A stretch of 64,000 bases of DNA from Roseibium sp. (lineage in GTDB: Bacteria > Pseudomonadota > Alphaproteobacteria > Rhizobiales > Stappiaceae), in the NCBI GenBank assembly GCA_017643925.1, contig JAEPML010000017.1:1-64000 (forward strand). The letters run 5' to 3'. Positions 50,608 to 58,632 of this stretch are shown piece by piece. The notes below the pieces were generated by a model. The model did not search any database. It saw only the letters and a program-made list of their open reading frames with translations, and was not told the origin of the DNA. The number at the start of each line of letters is the position of its first letter. Position 1 is the first letter of the stretch. The position numbers and the translations under genes were made by a program.

Positions 50608-50801
50608 AGACATCTCCTTCATTTGCTCCGGCAAATTGAACCGACTTCAGTTTTCGAATGCACCTCGCTGGTGCGGCGAGGCCGTTTGCCCGCCTACGCA
50701 ACCGGTGCATAGCCCGCATGGTTTCCGAAACCCTGGCGGGACAGGTTTCGTTGTTGCGACAATGTCTTCCCGCTTTGCAAAAAATCTTTCTTTCTTTTCC
50801 G
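50608..50801. other. Spacer between rbsD-type and lacI-type genes
   Basis: No gene is seen. Several Arg/Cys-rich frames on both strands lack ribosome sites. A T-rich run (TCTTTCTTTCTTTTCC, 50785-50800) precedes the operator. No clear terminator of the upstream operon was found. Confidence 0.35.
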
Positions 50802-50833
50802 AAACCGATTTTGTTGACTTACAAAATCGGTTT
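50802..50833. promoter_or_regulatory. LacI-type operator, perfect 13-bp inverted arms
   Basis: AAACCGATTTTGT (50802-50814) and ACAAAATCGGTTT (50821-50833) are exact inverted arms around TGACTT. Each arm contains a LacI-like AAACCGATTT half. TTGACT at 50814-50819 can act as -35 inside the site. It lies 90 bases before the lacI-type gene, implying autoregulation. Confidence 0.7.
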
Positions 50834-50922
50834 TGTAACCCTTAAAACCACAAAAAAGAGCTGAACGGAGAAAATCCGTCAGCCGACGTGATTTTGGGTT
50901 GGCAGGACCCAAGGGAGGATGA

Positions 50923-52008
50923 ATGTCGCGGATGCGCGGTTCCGTAACGATTGACGACGTGGCGCGCCATGTGGGCGTGGCCAAGGGAACCGTTTCGCGT
51001 GTCCTCAACAACTACACAGACATCTCCGACGAAACCAGAAAACGCATCCTCAAGGCCGTGCAGGATCTGGGTTACCAGCCCTCGGCGACAGCCCGGAATC
51101 TGAAAAGGGGCCGCCAGGATACGCTCGGCATCGTCATTCCGGTCGGCCACGGGAATGGTGCCGATCCATTTCTGGCCGAATTCATCGACGGCATTGCCCG
51201 CGCGCTGGACGAACTCGGGCTCGACCTTCTGGTGACAACCACGCATTCGCGCGAACACATGCTGCAATCGCTGCAAAGACTGATTGCGCGCCGCAAGGTC
51301 GACGGCTTCATCGTGACCCGGACCGAAGTTGATGATCCACGAGTTGCCTATCTTCTGGAACAGAAGTTTCCCTTTGTTGCGCACGGTCGCACGGACAACC
51401 CGGCCAGCTATGCCTGGTTCGACATCGACAACGAGAAAGCTTTTGCCGACGGCGTGCGGCACCTTTACAGCCTGGGACACGAGCGCATCGGATTTGTGGG
51501 CGCGTCCCTGGAACTGAATTTTGCGAAACAGCGCAGGGACGGCTACCGCCAGGGGATTGAGGCTCTGGGTCTTCAGCACGATCCGTCGCTGGAAACCCTG
51601 CAGGATCTCAGCGAGAAGGGCGGTGTTACAGGAGCAGAGGCCTTGTTGTCGCTGGATGAGCCGCCCACGGCGCTCCTGTGCGCGACAGATGCACTCGCGA
51701 TTGGCGCTGTCCAGCTGTGCAAGAAACTGGGCCTGAAGGCCGGATCCGACGTCACGGTCGTTGGCTATGACGGTTTGCCGGTTGGCGAATATCTGGACCC
51801 GCCACTGACGACATTTTCCCAGAGTGCACAGGAAGCAGGCGGCCACGTCGCACGCATGCTGATCGATGTTCTGGACGGAAAAGACCCGACAAGTTTGCAG
51901 GCGCTTGCAAAAGCTGACCTGATCCGGCGTGCCTCGGACGGCGCGCCTTCCATGACACCGGCTGCACTGGCTGAAGTGCTCCGGGACAGGCTGAACCACC
52001 AGCCGTAA
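50923..52008 (+). CDS. LacI-family transcriptional regulator
   Basis: A 361-residue regulator with a LacI HTH (VTIDDVARHVGVAKGTVSRVLNN, hinge GYQPSATARNLKRG) and a periplasmic-binding-like effector domain (TLGIVIPVGHGNGADPFL, DGFIVTRTEVDDPRV, GHERIGFVGASLELNF, ALLCATDALAIGAVQL). AGGGAGGA precedes the ATG. It heads the ABC/GH63 operon, directly behind its probable operator, and may also act at the gckA promoter. The inducer should be the imported sugar. Confidence 0.92.
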   Translation: MSRMRGSVTIDDVARHVGVAKGTVSRVLNNYTDISDETRKRILKAVQDLGYQPSATARNLKRGRQDTLGIVIPVGHGNGADPFLAEFIDGIARALDELGLDLLVTTTHSREHMLQSLQRLIARRKVDGFIVTRTEVDDPRVAYLLEQKFPFVAHGRTDNPASYAWFDIDNEKAFADGVRHLYSLGHERIGFVGASLELNFAKQRRDGYRQGIEALGLQHDPSLETLQDLSEKGGVTGAEALLSLDEPPTALLCATDALAIGAVQLCKKLGLKAGSDVTVVGYDGLPVGEYLDPPLTTFSQSAQEAGGHVARMLIDVLDGKDPTSLQALAKADLIRRASDGAPSMTPAALAEVLRDRLNHQP

Positions 52009-52029
52009 CTGGCAGTAAGGGAGAATGAA

Positions 52030-53379
52030 ATGTTTGGGAGGAGTACATTCCTGGCATCGACCATTGCGGGCGCGCTCGCACTCGGTCTGACAGCCGCGCA
52101 GGCGGACACACTTCGGTTCTGGACCACTGAGGAACAGCCCGAGCGCCTGGCGAAGCAGGAAGAAATGGCTGCGGCCTTCAAGGACAAGACCGGTATTGAG
52201 GTTGAAGTCATTCCGGTTTCCGAATCCGATCTCGGCACCCGTGCAACGGCCGCATTTGCTGCCGGTGACCTGCCGGACGTGATCTATCACACGCTTCAGT
52301 ACGCTCTGCCGTGGGCTGAAGCTGGCATTCTGGACACGGAAGCTGCGACGGAAGTTGTCGGCAATCTCGGCGAAAGCACATTTGCACCGGGCGCCATTTC
52401 TATGGCGGCTGTTGAAGGTGGTGTCGCCTCTGTTCCGGTCGACGGCTGGACCCAGATGGTTGTCTACCGCAAGGATCTTTTCGAAGAGAATGGCCTTGCT
52501 GCACCCAACAGCTACGAAGCCATCCTTGCCGCAGTTGAAAAACTGCACAATCCGCCGGAAATGTTCGCTTTTGTCGCTGCGACAAAAATCGACGAAAACT
52601 TCATGAGCCAGGTCCTGGAGCATGTGCTGCTGGCAAACGGCGTGACCCCGGTCGACAGCAACGGCTTCAAGGCGCTCGACGAGAAAAAGACCATCGAGGC
52701 TCTCGAGTTCTACAAGGCCATCGCAAAGGCATCGCCTCCGGGTGACCTTTACTGGAAACAGTCCCGCGAACTCTACTTCGCCGGCAAGGCCGCGATGATC
52801 ATCTGGTCACCGTTCATCCTTGACGAGCTGGCCGGTCTGCGCGACAGCGCTCCGCCGACCATCACCGACGACCCGACCTCCAAGGAACTGGCGTCCAAGA
52901 CAGGTGTTGTCACGACACTGAGCGGTCCGTCCAATCCGGGTGGCGCTGCCTGGGGTGACGTGCGCTACTTCGGTATCACCAATGATGCCGACACGGAATC
53001 CGCCATGCAGTTCGTCGAGTTCTCGATGGATGACGGTTACATGTCCACGCTGTCGATCGCTCCGGAAGGCAAGTTCCCGATCCGTCGCGGTACCCAGGAC
53101 AATGCCACGGAATTCGTCGATGGCTGGGCCAAGCTGCCGGTCGGTGTTGACCGCAAGGCGCCGCTGACGGACCTCTATGATGCCGAAACGATCACCACGA
53201 TCGTATCGGGTTTGGATACCGCCAGCCGCTGGGGTGTGAAGGAAGGCCAGCTGTCAATCGCTTCCAAGATCATCAACAGCCAGGTCATCAACCGTCTGGT
53301 CCGCGAGTTCATCGATGATGAACGCGATGCGGCCGCGACCGTTGCGAAGCTGAACGAAGAACTGGCCAAGATCCAGTAA
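52030..53379 (+). CDS. Carbohydrate ABC transporter substrate-binding protein
   Basis: A 449-residue SBP_bac_1 binding protein with a signal peptide (MFGRSTFLASTIAGALALGL, cleavage AQA|DT). It shows the mature start TLRFWTTEEQPERLAKQEEMAAAF, DLPDVIYHTLQYALPW and GWTQMVVYRKDLFEENGLAAP. Twenty-one bases separate it from the lacI gene. Two hairpins follow its stop. With the GH63 enzyme of the operon the ligand is inferred to be a glycosylglycerate; trehalose-like disaccharides remain possible. Confidence 0.9.
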   Translation: MFGRSTFLASTIAGALALGLTAAQADTLRFWTTEEQPERLAKQEEMAAAFKDKTGIEVEVIPVSESDLGTRATAAFAAGDLPDVIYHTLQYALPWAEAGILDTEAATEVVGNLGESTFAPGAISMAAVEGGVASVPVDGWTQMVVYRKDLFEENGLAAPNSYEAILAAVEKLHNPPEMFAFVAATKIDENFMSQVLEHVLLANGVTPVDSNGFKALDEKKTIEALEFYKAIAKASPPGDLYWKQSRELYFAGKAAMIIWSPFILDELAGLRDSAPPTITDDPTSKELASKTGVVTTLSGPSNPGGAAWGDVRYFGITNDADTESAMQFVEFSMDDGYMSTLSIAPEGKFPIRRGTQDNATEFVDGWAKLPVGVDRKAPLTDLYDAETITTIVSGLDTASRWGVKEGQLSIASKIINSQVINRLVREFIDDERDAAATVAKLNEELAKIQ

Positions 53380-53570
53380 CACATGGATCCGGCCGTCTTC
53401 GGCCGGACCAACTTTTCCTCCTTGAGAAAGGACCGGGCATCCCAGGTTGCTGTCTGCCCGGCCCCAACTCCCCGACCTCCCGCGTTCCCGATCCGCGGGA
53501 GGGACGGGCGAGGTCTGCCCTGAAATCGAATAAATTTCGTTTCTGACACCGGCACAACCGAGCTGAAATC
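53380..53570 (+). repeat. Two strong hairpins between binding-protein and permease genes
   Basis: TCCGGCCG (53388-53395) pairs with CGGCCGGA (53400-53407) around a TCTT loop, with TTTT five bases later. CCTCCCGCG (53476-53484) pairs with CGCGGGAGG (53494-53502). They likely protect the binding-protein mRNA and let only part of transcription through to the permeases. Confidence 0.55.
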
Positions 53571-54875
53571 ATGAGCGCACAAGACACCCAGTCTTTATCT
53601 CCAAGCCCGCCGAAAGGCATCGGGCCCATGCAGCGCCGCGAAATGTGGCTGGCCTATTTGATGCTGGCGCCGACCTTTGCGATCATCCTGATGATCGTCG
53701 CCGGTCCGCTGCTGGCCAACTTCTGGATCAGTGTGAAGCCGGTCCAGCTGGCCGACCTGCGTCCGCCCACCGTCCTGGTGAACGAGCGTCTGCGCGGGAG
53801 CCCCGAAGCTGCCGGTGACGCGGCAACCCTTGAATACAGACTGCGCAATTCCTCGCAGGAAGAGGAAATCCGCAACGTGGTGCTCAAGGATGAAATCCCG
53901 AGCGGTTTCACTGTCACCCAACTGCCGGCCCCGTGCGTCCTGGACGGCAGCGCGCTGACCTGCACGATCGGTACGGTCGAGCCCAAGTGGCGGGAAAGGC
54001 TGAAGATCGAGGGCACGGTTTCCGAGACATTCCTTGCTGCCAATCGCCCGGAGCGCCAGAGTACACCGGTGGTCAGCGGCGAAGCCAACAACGTCCTCAC
54101 CAATTTCGATTTCACGTTCGAAAACTTTTCCAGGATCTTCAATGCGGAAGAGTTCTGGTCAGTCCTGCGGGTAACCTTCTACTACACGATCTTCGGCACC
54201 GGCGGAGCGCTGGTCCTTGGCCTGTTCGCAGCCCAGCTCTTGAACACGACTTTCAAGGGGCGTGGTTTTCTGAGAGGCCTGTTTCTGTTCCCCTATGTTT
54301 CGCCCGTGATTGCCGTGGCGTTCACATGGGTGGTTCTTTTCGATCCGTTCTCGGGAACGGTGAATGCCATCTTGACAAAGATGGGCGTCGTCTCGGACCC
54401 GATCAACTTCTTCGGTCAAAGGGCGATCGAATACTCGATCTTCGGCATTCAGATGGAGTTTCCGCTGGCCTTGACAACAGTGATCGCGTTTGAGGCCTGG
54501 CGGTATTTTCCACTGTCTTTCCTGTTCATTCTGGCGCGTATGCAGTCGATCAACACAGACATGTTCGAAGCCGCCGAGATGGACGGAGCAACTCCGCTGC
54601 AGCAGTTCTGGTACCTGTCCCTGCCGCAGCTGATGGGGATCCTGTCCGTGCTGTTCCTGCTGCGCTTCATCTGGACCTTCAACAAGTTCGACGACATCTT
54701 CCTGCTGACAGGCGGCAACGCGGGAACGCGTACCCTGACAGTTGATGTCTACGAACAGGGCTTTGCCCTGTCCAACCTCGGAGCCGGTGCTGCCGTGGCC
54801 GTCGTGGTCTTTGTCGTGCTGGTCACTTTTGCAACGATCTTCATCCGCTTCTCGCCCAAGGAGGAAGGCCTATGA
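53571..54875 (+). CDS. Sugar ABC permease (MalF type) with a DUF11-like periplasmic domain
   Basis: A 434-residue permease. After the first helix (about 26-54) an extra domain (64-170) resembles DUF11: LEYRLRNSSQEEEIRNVVLKD, EIPSGFTVTQLPAPC and ALTCTIGTVEPKW, with C122 and C131 able to form a disulfide. The remaining helices and the EAA loop EAAEMDGATPLQQFWYLSLPQL are normal. The insert takes the place of the MalF P2 loop, which contacts the binding protein, so it may have that role. It overlaps the next permease gene by 4 bases. Confidence 0.88.
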   Translation: MSAQDTQSLSPSPPKGIGPMQRREMWLAYLMLAPTFAIILMIVAGPLLANFWISVKPVQLADLRPPTVLVNERLRGSPEAAGDAATLEYRLRNSSQEEEIRNVVLKDEIPSGFTVTQLPAPCVLDGSALTCTIGTVEPKWRERLKIEGTVSETFLAANRPERQSTPVVSGEANNVLTNFDFTFENFSRIFNAEEFWSVLRVTFYYTIFGTGGALVLGLFAAQLLNTTFKGRGFLRGLFLFPYVSPVIAVAFTWVVLFDPFSGTVNAILTKMGVVSDPINFFGQRAIEYSIFGIQMEFPLALTTVIAFEAWRYFPLSFLFILARMQSINTDMFEAAEMDGATPLQQFWYLSLPQLMGILSVLFLLRFIWTFNKFDDIFLLTGGNAGTRTLTVDVYEQGFALSNLGAGAAVAVVVFVVLVTFATIFIRFSPKEEGL

Positions 54876-56104
54876 GACCCGGGAGTATCCTGCTCACGGC
54901 CGTAACCGGCCTCATCTGGGGCGTGACGGCCATGCTGGTTATCGGTGTCACCCTGACCCTTGTAACCGGCGAGGTTGCCGTGCCGCAGGCAACGGCTGCC
55001 GGCATTGCCGGTGTGCTGAGCGCATTGGTCTTTGTGTGGCGCAGATCGTCGGGCAATGCAGGCGGCATCCCTGCGTGGGCCCTCTCGGCGATCGTGCTGT
55101 TTCTCGTGCTAATGCTCTTCACCTTCGCGTCACCCTTCGGGCTTCCACTTGGTACGGCCCTTTTCTGGCAAGTGCTGGCGCTTGGAGCATTTGTTTTCAG
55201 CGTGACGGCTGCCAACACAATCAGCCTCTCGGATGCACGCTTCGACGCCATGAGCCGCTACGAGCGGGAGGTGATCTTTATTCGCATTGCCAAGGGGGTG
55301 GGCTTCGTCGTCTTCACGATCATCGTTGCCCTGCCGTTCTACGTGATGGTGATGACATCGCTGAAAAGTCAGCAGACCCTGCTCGCGAACCCGCTGGATC
55401 TTTCCATCGACTTCTCGCAAGGGTTCTACGGCCTGTTCCGGTCCTATGTCGAACTGTTCACCCAGTTCAATTTCGGACGTTATCTGATGGTCTCGGCCTT
55501 CGTGTCGGTGTCCACCGTGGTGCTGACCCTGTTGTTCTCCGTGCCGGGTGCCTATGCAGTCTCGCGCCTGCGGTTCCCAGGGCAGGCCATGCTGGCACGC
55601 TCGGTTCTGCTGATCTACATGGTTCCGGCCATCGTTCTGGTCATTCCCCTTTATGCGGTCTTTTCGCAGATGGGGCTGCGCAACACGTTGACCGGTCTTC
55701 TGATCGTCTATCCGGCAACGACAATTCCGGTCGCCCTCTACATGTTGCAGGGCTATTTCCGCGGGCTGCCCGCCGAGCTGGAAGAGGCGGGATTGATGGA
55801 CGGGTTGTCGCGGATCGGCGTTATCCTGAAGATCACCCTGCCGCTGTCCCTGCCGGCGCTGGCTTCGGTGTCGCTCTATGTCTTCATGATCGCGTGGAAC
55901 GAGTTCCTGTTTGCCTTCATGTTCCTGGACGACCCGGACATTTTCACGTTGTCGCGTGGTGTCGTTTCGCTGAACTCCTCCGAGGTGCCCAGACAGCATC
56001 TCATGGCGGGCGCGGTGATCGCGACCGTGCCCGTCCTCGTCATCTTCCTCTGGTTCGAACGGTTCCTTGTTCAGGGTCTCACCGCCGGAAGCGTGAAGGG
56101 GTAG
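54872..56104 (+). CDS. Sugar ABC permease (MalG type) with extra N-terminal membrane domain
   Basis: A 410-residue permease. Residues 1-125 add about four hydrophobic helices not present in ordinary MalG; the core from about 140 has the EAA loop EEAGLMDGLSRIGVILKITLPLSLP and the end RFLVQGLTAGSVKG. Its ATG overlaps the partner's stop (ATGA). Both permeases of this importer are thus enlarged. A GH63-type gene follows after 123 bases. Confidence 0.88.
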   Translation: MRPGSILLTAVTGLIWGVTAMLVIGVTLTLVTGEVAVPQATAAGIAGVLSALVFVWRRSSGNAGGIPAWALSAIVLFLVLMLFTFASPFGLPLGTALFWQVLALGAFVFSVTAANTISLSDARFDAMSRYEREVIFIRIAKGVGFVVFTIIVALPFYVMVMTSLKSQQTLLANPLDLSIDFSQGFYGLFRSYVELFTQFNFGRYLMVSAFVSVSTVVLTLLFSVPGAYAVSRLRFPGQAMLARSVLLIYMVPAIVLVIPLYAVFSQMGLRNTLTGLLIVYPATTIPVALYMLQGYFRGLPAELEEAGLMDGLSRIGVILKITLPLSLPALASVSLYVFMIAWNEFLFAFMFLDDPDIFTLSRGVVSLNSSEVPRQHLMAGAVIATVPVLVIFLWFERFLVQGLTAGSVKG

Positions 56105-56227
56105 CACATGCCACAAGACCTGACCCGTTTGCACATTGATTGAAGTAACAGGACCTGCGAACCCGACTGCCAAGGTCAGGGTTCCGGGTCTGGAGATGGG
56201 GCTGAAGGAAGTCCGAAGGAGATACCT

Positions 56228-57517
56228 GTGTCAGACACAGATCTAGATACCACCGCAAGAACCATCCTGACTGACAATGATCAGGGCGGTTACACGATCC
56301 CGACCAAGGGTCTTTATCCTTACCAGTGGAACTGGGACTCGGTTTTTGTCGCACTTGGCTTTGCCACATTTGATCAGGACCGTGCCTGGCGGGAACTGGA
56401 AATGCTGTTCGAGGGACAATGGCGAGACGGCATGGTCCCCCACATTCTGTTCCGCAAGGACGACCCGAGCTACTTCCCGGGGCCTTCGGTCTGGGGCACG
56501 GATGGTGGGCCGATCCCGAGTTCGGGGCATTCCCAGCCTCCGGTGGCTGCGACCGTGGTCCGCGATCTCGTCGACGCGGATGCAACCGGACAATCTCTTG
56601 ACCGTGCTGCCGCGCTTCTGCCCGGGCTGATGGCATGGCATCGCTGGTACCTGTCCTACCGGGATCCGAAAGATCAGGGTGTGCTGGCGGTTATTCACCC
56701 TTGGGAATCTGGCCGGGACAACCTGCCTGACTGGGATGATGCTTTGCGGGCGGTCGAGGTCAAGGATATCGAGCCCTACGAGCGCAAGGACACGTCTCAC
56801 GTCGATCCCGCCATGCGCCCGCACAAGGAAGATTATGACAGGTACCTGAGCATCATGGCCGCCTGTCGCGGCGTCGACTGGGACCCGGCCGAAGTGGCAA
56901 GATCCTGTCCGTTCTTCGTCGTCGATCCGGGCGTCACTTTCATTTTCCTGCGCGCCAACCGGGATCTGCTTCATCTGGCGGAAAAACTCGGCAAGACCGA
57001 GGAAGCAAGTGAAATCCGCGGCTGGATTGCGAAGATGGAAGCCGGGGCGAAAATCCTCTGGCATGACGAGCTGAAAGCCCACGTGGCACTGGACCAGCGC
57101 TCCGGCAAACAGACAGACGGTATTTCGAGCGCTTCTTTCCTGGCGCCATATGCCGGTCTGACGGACGGGGAAACACTCGGTGCGCTGCAAGCCCATTTCG
57201 ACCGTATCGCCGGGAAGGTGCGCTACCTGATGCCGTCCTACGATCCGGAACACAAGAGCTACGAGCCGCTGCGCTACTGGCGAGGTCCGGTCTGGGCGAT
57301 GATCAACTACATGATCGCCCGCGGATTTGCGGAAGCGGGCGACAAGGCGCGCGCCGAACGGCTGCGCGCGGACACGGCCGCCTTGGTCAGGGAAAGCGGC
57401 TTTGCGGAGTATTTCAGCCCGGAAACGGCGGAAGGCGCCGGTGGTGGATCGTTCTCATGGACGGCAGCCATCTGGCTCACCTGGGCATCGCCCTCACATG
57501 TCGAACAAGCAGCCTAG
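56228..57517 (+). CDS. GH63-type glycosidase, probable glucosylglycerate/mannosylglycerate hydrolase
   Basis: A 429-residue (alpha/alpha)6-barrel glycosidase of the GH63/GH37-like clan. Hallmarks are QWNWDSVFVALGF, WRDGMVPHILF, the acid-site block HPWESGRDNLPDWDDA (D164), RYWRGPVWAMINYMI and GGGSFSWTAAIWLTW. Length and blocks resemble bacterial mannosylglycerate/glucosylglycerate hydrolases rather than eukaryotic glucosidase I. No signal peptide is seen. It starts with GTG after AAGGAGAT. With glycerate kinase in the same locus, release of glycerate and a hexose is the best model; trehalase-like activity is less likely. Confidence 0.82.
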   Translation: MSDTDLDTTARTILTDNDQGGYTIPTKGLYPYQWNWDSVFVALGFATFDQDRAWRELEMLFEGQWRDGMVPHILFRKDDPSYFPGPSVWGTDGGPIPSSGHSQPPVAATVVRDLVDADATGQSLDRAAALLPGLMAWHRWYLSYRDPKDQGVLAVIHPWESGRDNLPDWDDALRAVEVKDIEPYERKDTSHVDPAMRPHKEDYDRYLSIMAACRGVDWDPAEVARSCPFFVVDPGVTFIFLRANRDLLHLAEKLGKTEEASEIRGWIAKMEAGAKILWHDELKAHVALDQRSGKQTDGISSASFLAPYAGLTDGETLGALQAHFDRIAGKVRYLMPSYDPEHKSYEPLRYWRGPVWAMINYMIARGFAEAGDKARAERLRADTAALVRESGFAEYFSPETAEGAGGGSFSWTAAIWLTWASPSHVEQAA

Positions 57518-57535
57518 CAGTTGGGGATCTGAATT

Positions 57536-58594
57536 ATGGGAGCGATCCAGCTTAACAAGGTCGAAAAATGGTTTGGGGACCTGCAGGTCATCAAAGGGAT
57601 CGACCTGGATATCAAGGACGGTGAATTCGTGATCTTCGTTGGCCCTTCGGGCTGCGGCAAGTCCACGCTTCTGCGTCTTATCTCCGGTCTTGAGGAAACC
57701 AGTCGCGGAGCGATCGAGATCGACAGCAAGGATGTGACGGCACTGCCGCCTTCGGGGCGCGGACTGTCCATGGTGTTTCAGTCATACGCGCTTTATCCGC
57801 ATATGTCGGTCAGGGAGAATGTCGGATTCGGTCTGAAGACGGCAGGCGAATCCAAGGCTGAAATCGACCGCAAGGTGAATGCGGCGGCGGATGTGCTGAA
57901 GCTGAATGACTATCTGGACCGCCGGCCCAAGGCCCTTTCGGGTGGCCAGCGGCAACGCGTTGCCATCGGCCGTGCCATCGTGCGCGAACCCAGCGCGTTC
58001 CTCTTCGACGAACCCTTGTCGAACCTGGATGCGGCCTTGCGCGTTGAAATGCGTTTCGAAATCGCGCGGCTTCACAAGAGCCTTGGCACAACAATGATCT
58101 ACGTGACTCACGATCAGGTCGAGGCCATGACGCTGGCGGACAAGATCGTTGTCCTGCAGGCCGGTCGCATTGAACAGGTCGGTTCACCGCGCGAGCTTTA
58201 CGAGCGCCCGGATAATCTCTTCGTTGCGCAGTTCATCGGTTCGCCCAAGATGAATGTTCTGCCGTGTTCGGTGGACGGGGACCAGTTTTCCCTTCAGGGG
58301 CATGGCGGCGGTCACTACCCGCATGCCGGCGCCTCCCAGGCACCAGTGAAACTTGGCATTCGCCCGGAACACATGAGCATCGTCTCACCTGAAGAGGGGC
58401 ATTGCACCGGCACCGTGGAAGTCGCCGAATATCTTGGCGCGGATACCTTTCTCTATGTGGCCCTTGACGGACTGGACACCGTCCTTGTCCGCATCAGCGG
58501 CAGCGACGACGTTGAAGAAGGGGCCAAGGTCGGCATCAAGTTCGATGAAACCCGGATGCACTTCTTCGACAGTGAAGACCAGACCGTTCGATAG
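57536..58594 (+). CDS. Sugar ABC transporter ATPase (MalK/UgpC type)
   Basis: A 352-residue ATPase: Walker A GPSGCGKST (36-44), Q-loop FQSYALYPHM, LSGGQ (134-138), Walker B FLFDEPLSNLD, H-loop VTHDQVEAM, and a C-terminal regulatory domain. It ends the lacI-ABC-GH63 operon, 18 bases after the hydrolase, and should power the enlarged permease pair. Confidence 0.92.
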   Translation: MGAIQLNKVEKWFGDLQVIKGIDLDIKDGEFVIFVGPSGCGKSTLLRLISGLEETSRGAIEIDSKDVTALPPSGRGLSMVFQSYALYPHMSVRENVGFGLKTAGESKAEIDRKVNAAADVLKLNDYLDRRPKALSGGQRQRVAIGRAIVREPSAFLFDEPLSNLDAALRVEMRFEIARLHKSLGTTMIYVTHDQVEAMTLADKIVVLQAGRIEQVGSPRELYERPDNLFVAQFIGSPKMNVLPCSVDGDQFSLQGHGGGHYPHAGASQAPVKLGIRPEHMSIVSPEEGHCTGTVEVAEYLGADTFLYVALDGLDTVLVRISGSDDVEEGAKVGIKFDETRMHFFDSEDQTVR

Positions 58595-58632
58595 GCTCTG
58601 AACAGCTCAACAACCGCACGAACAGGTTCCGT

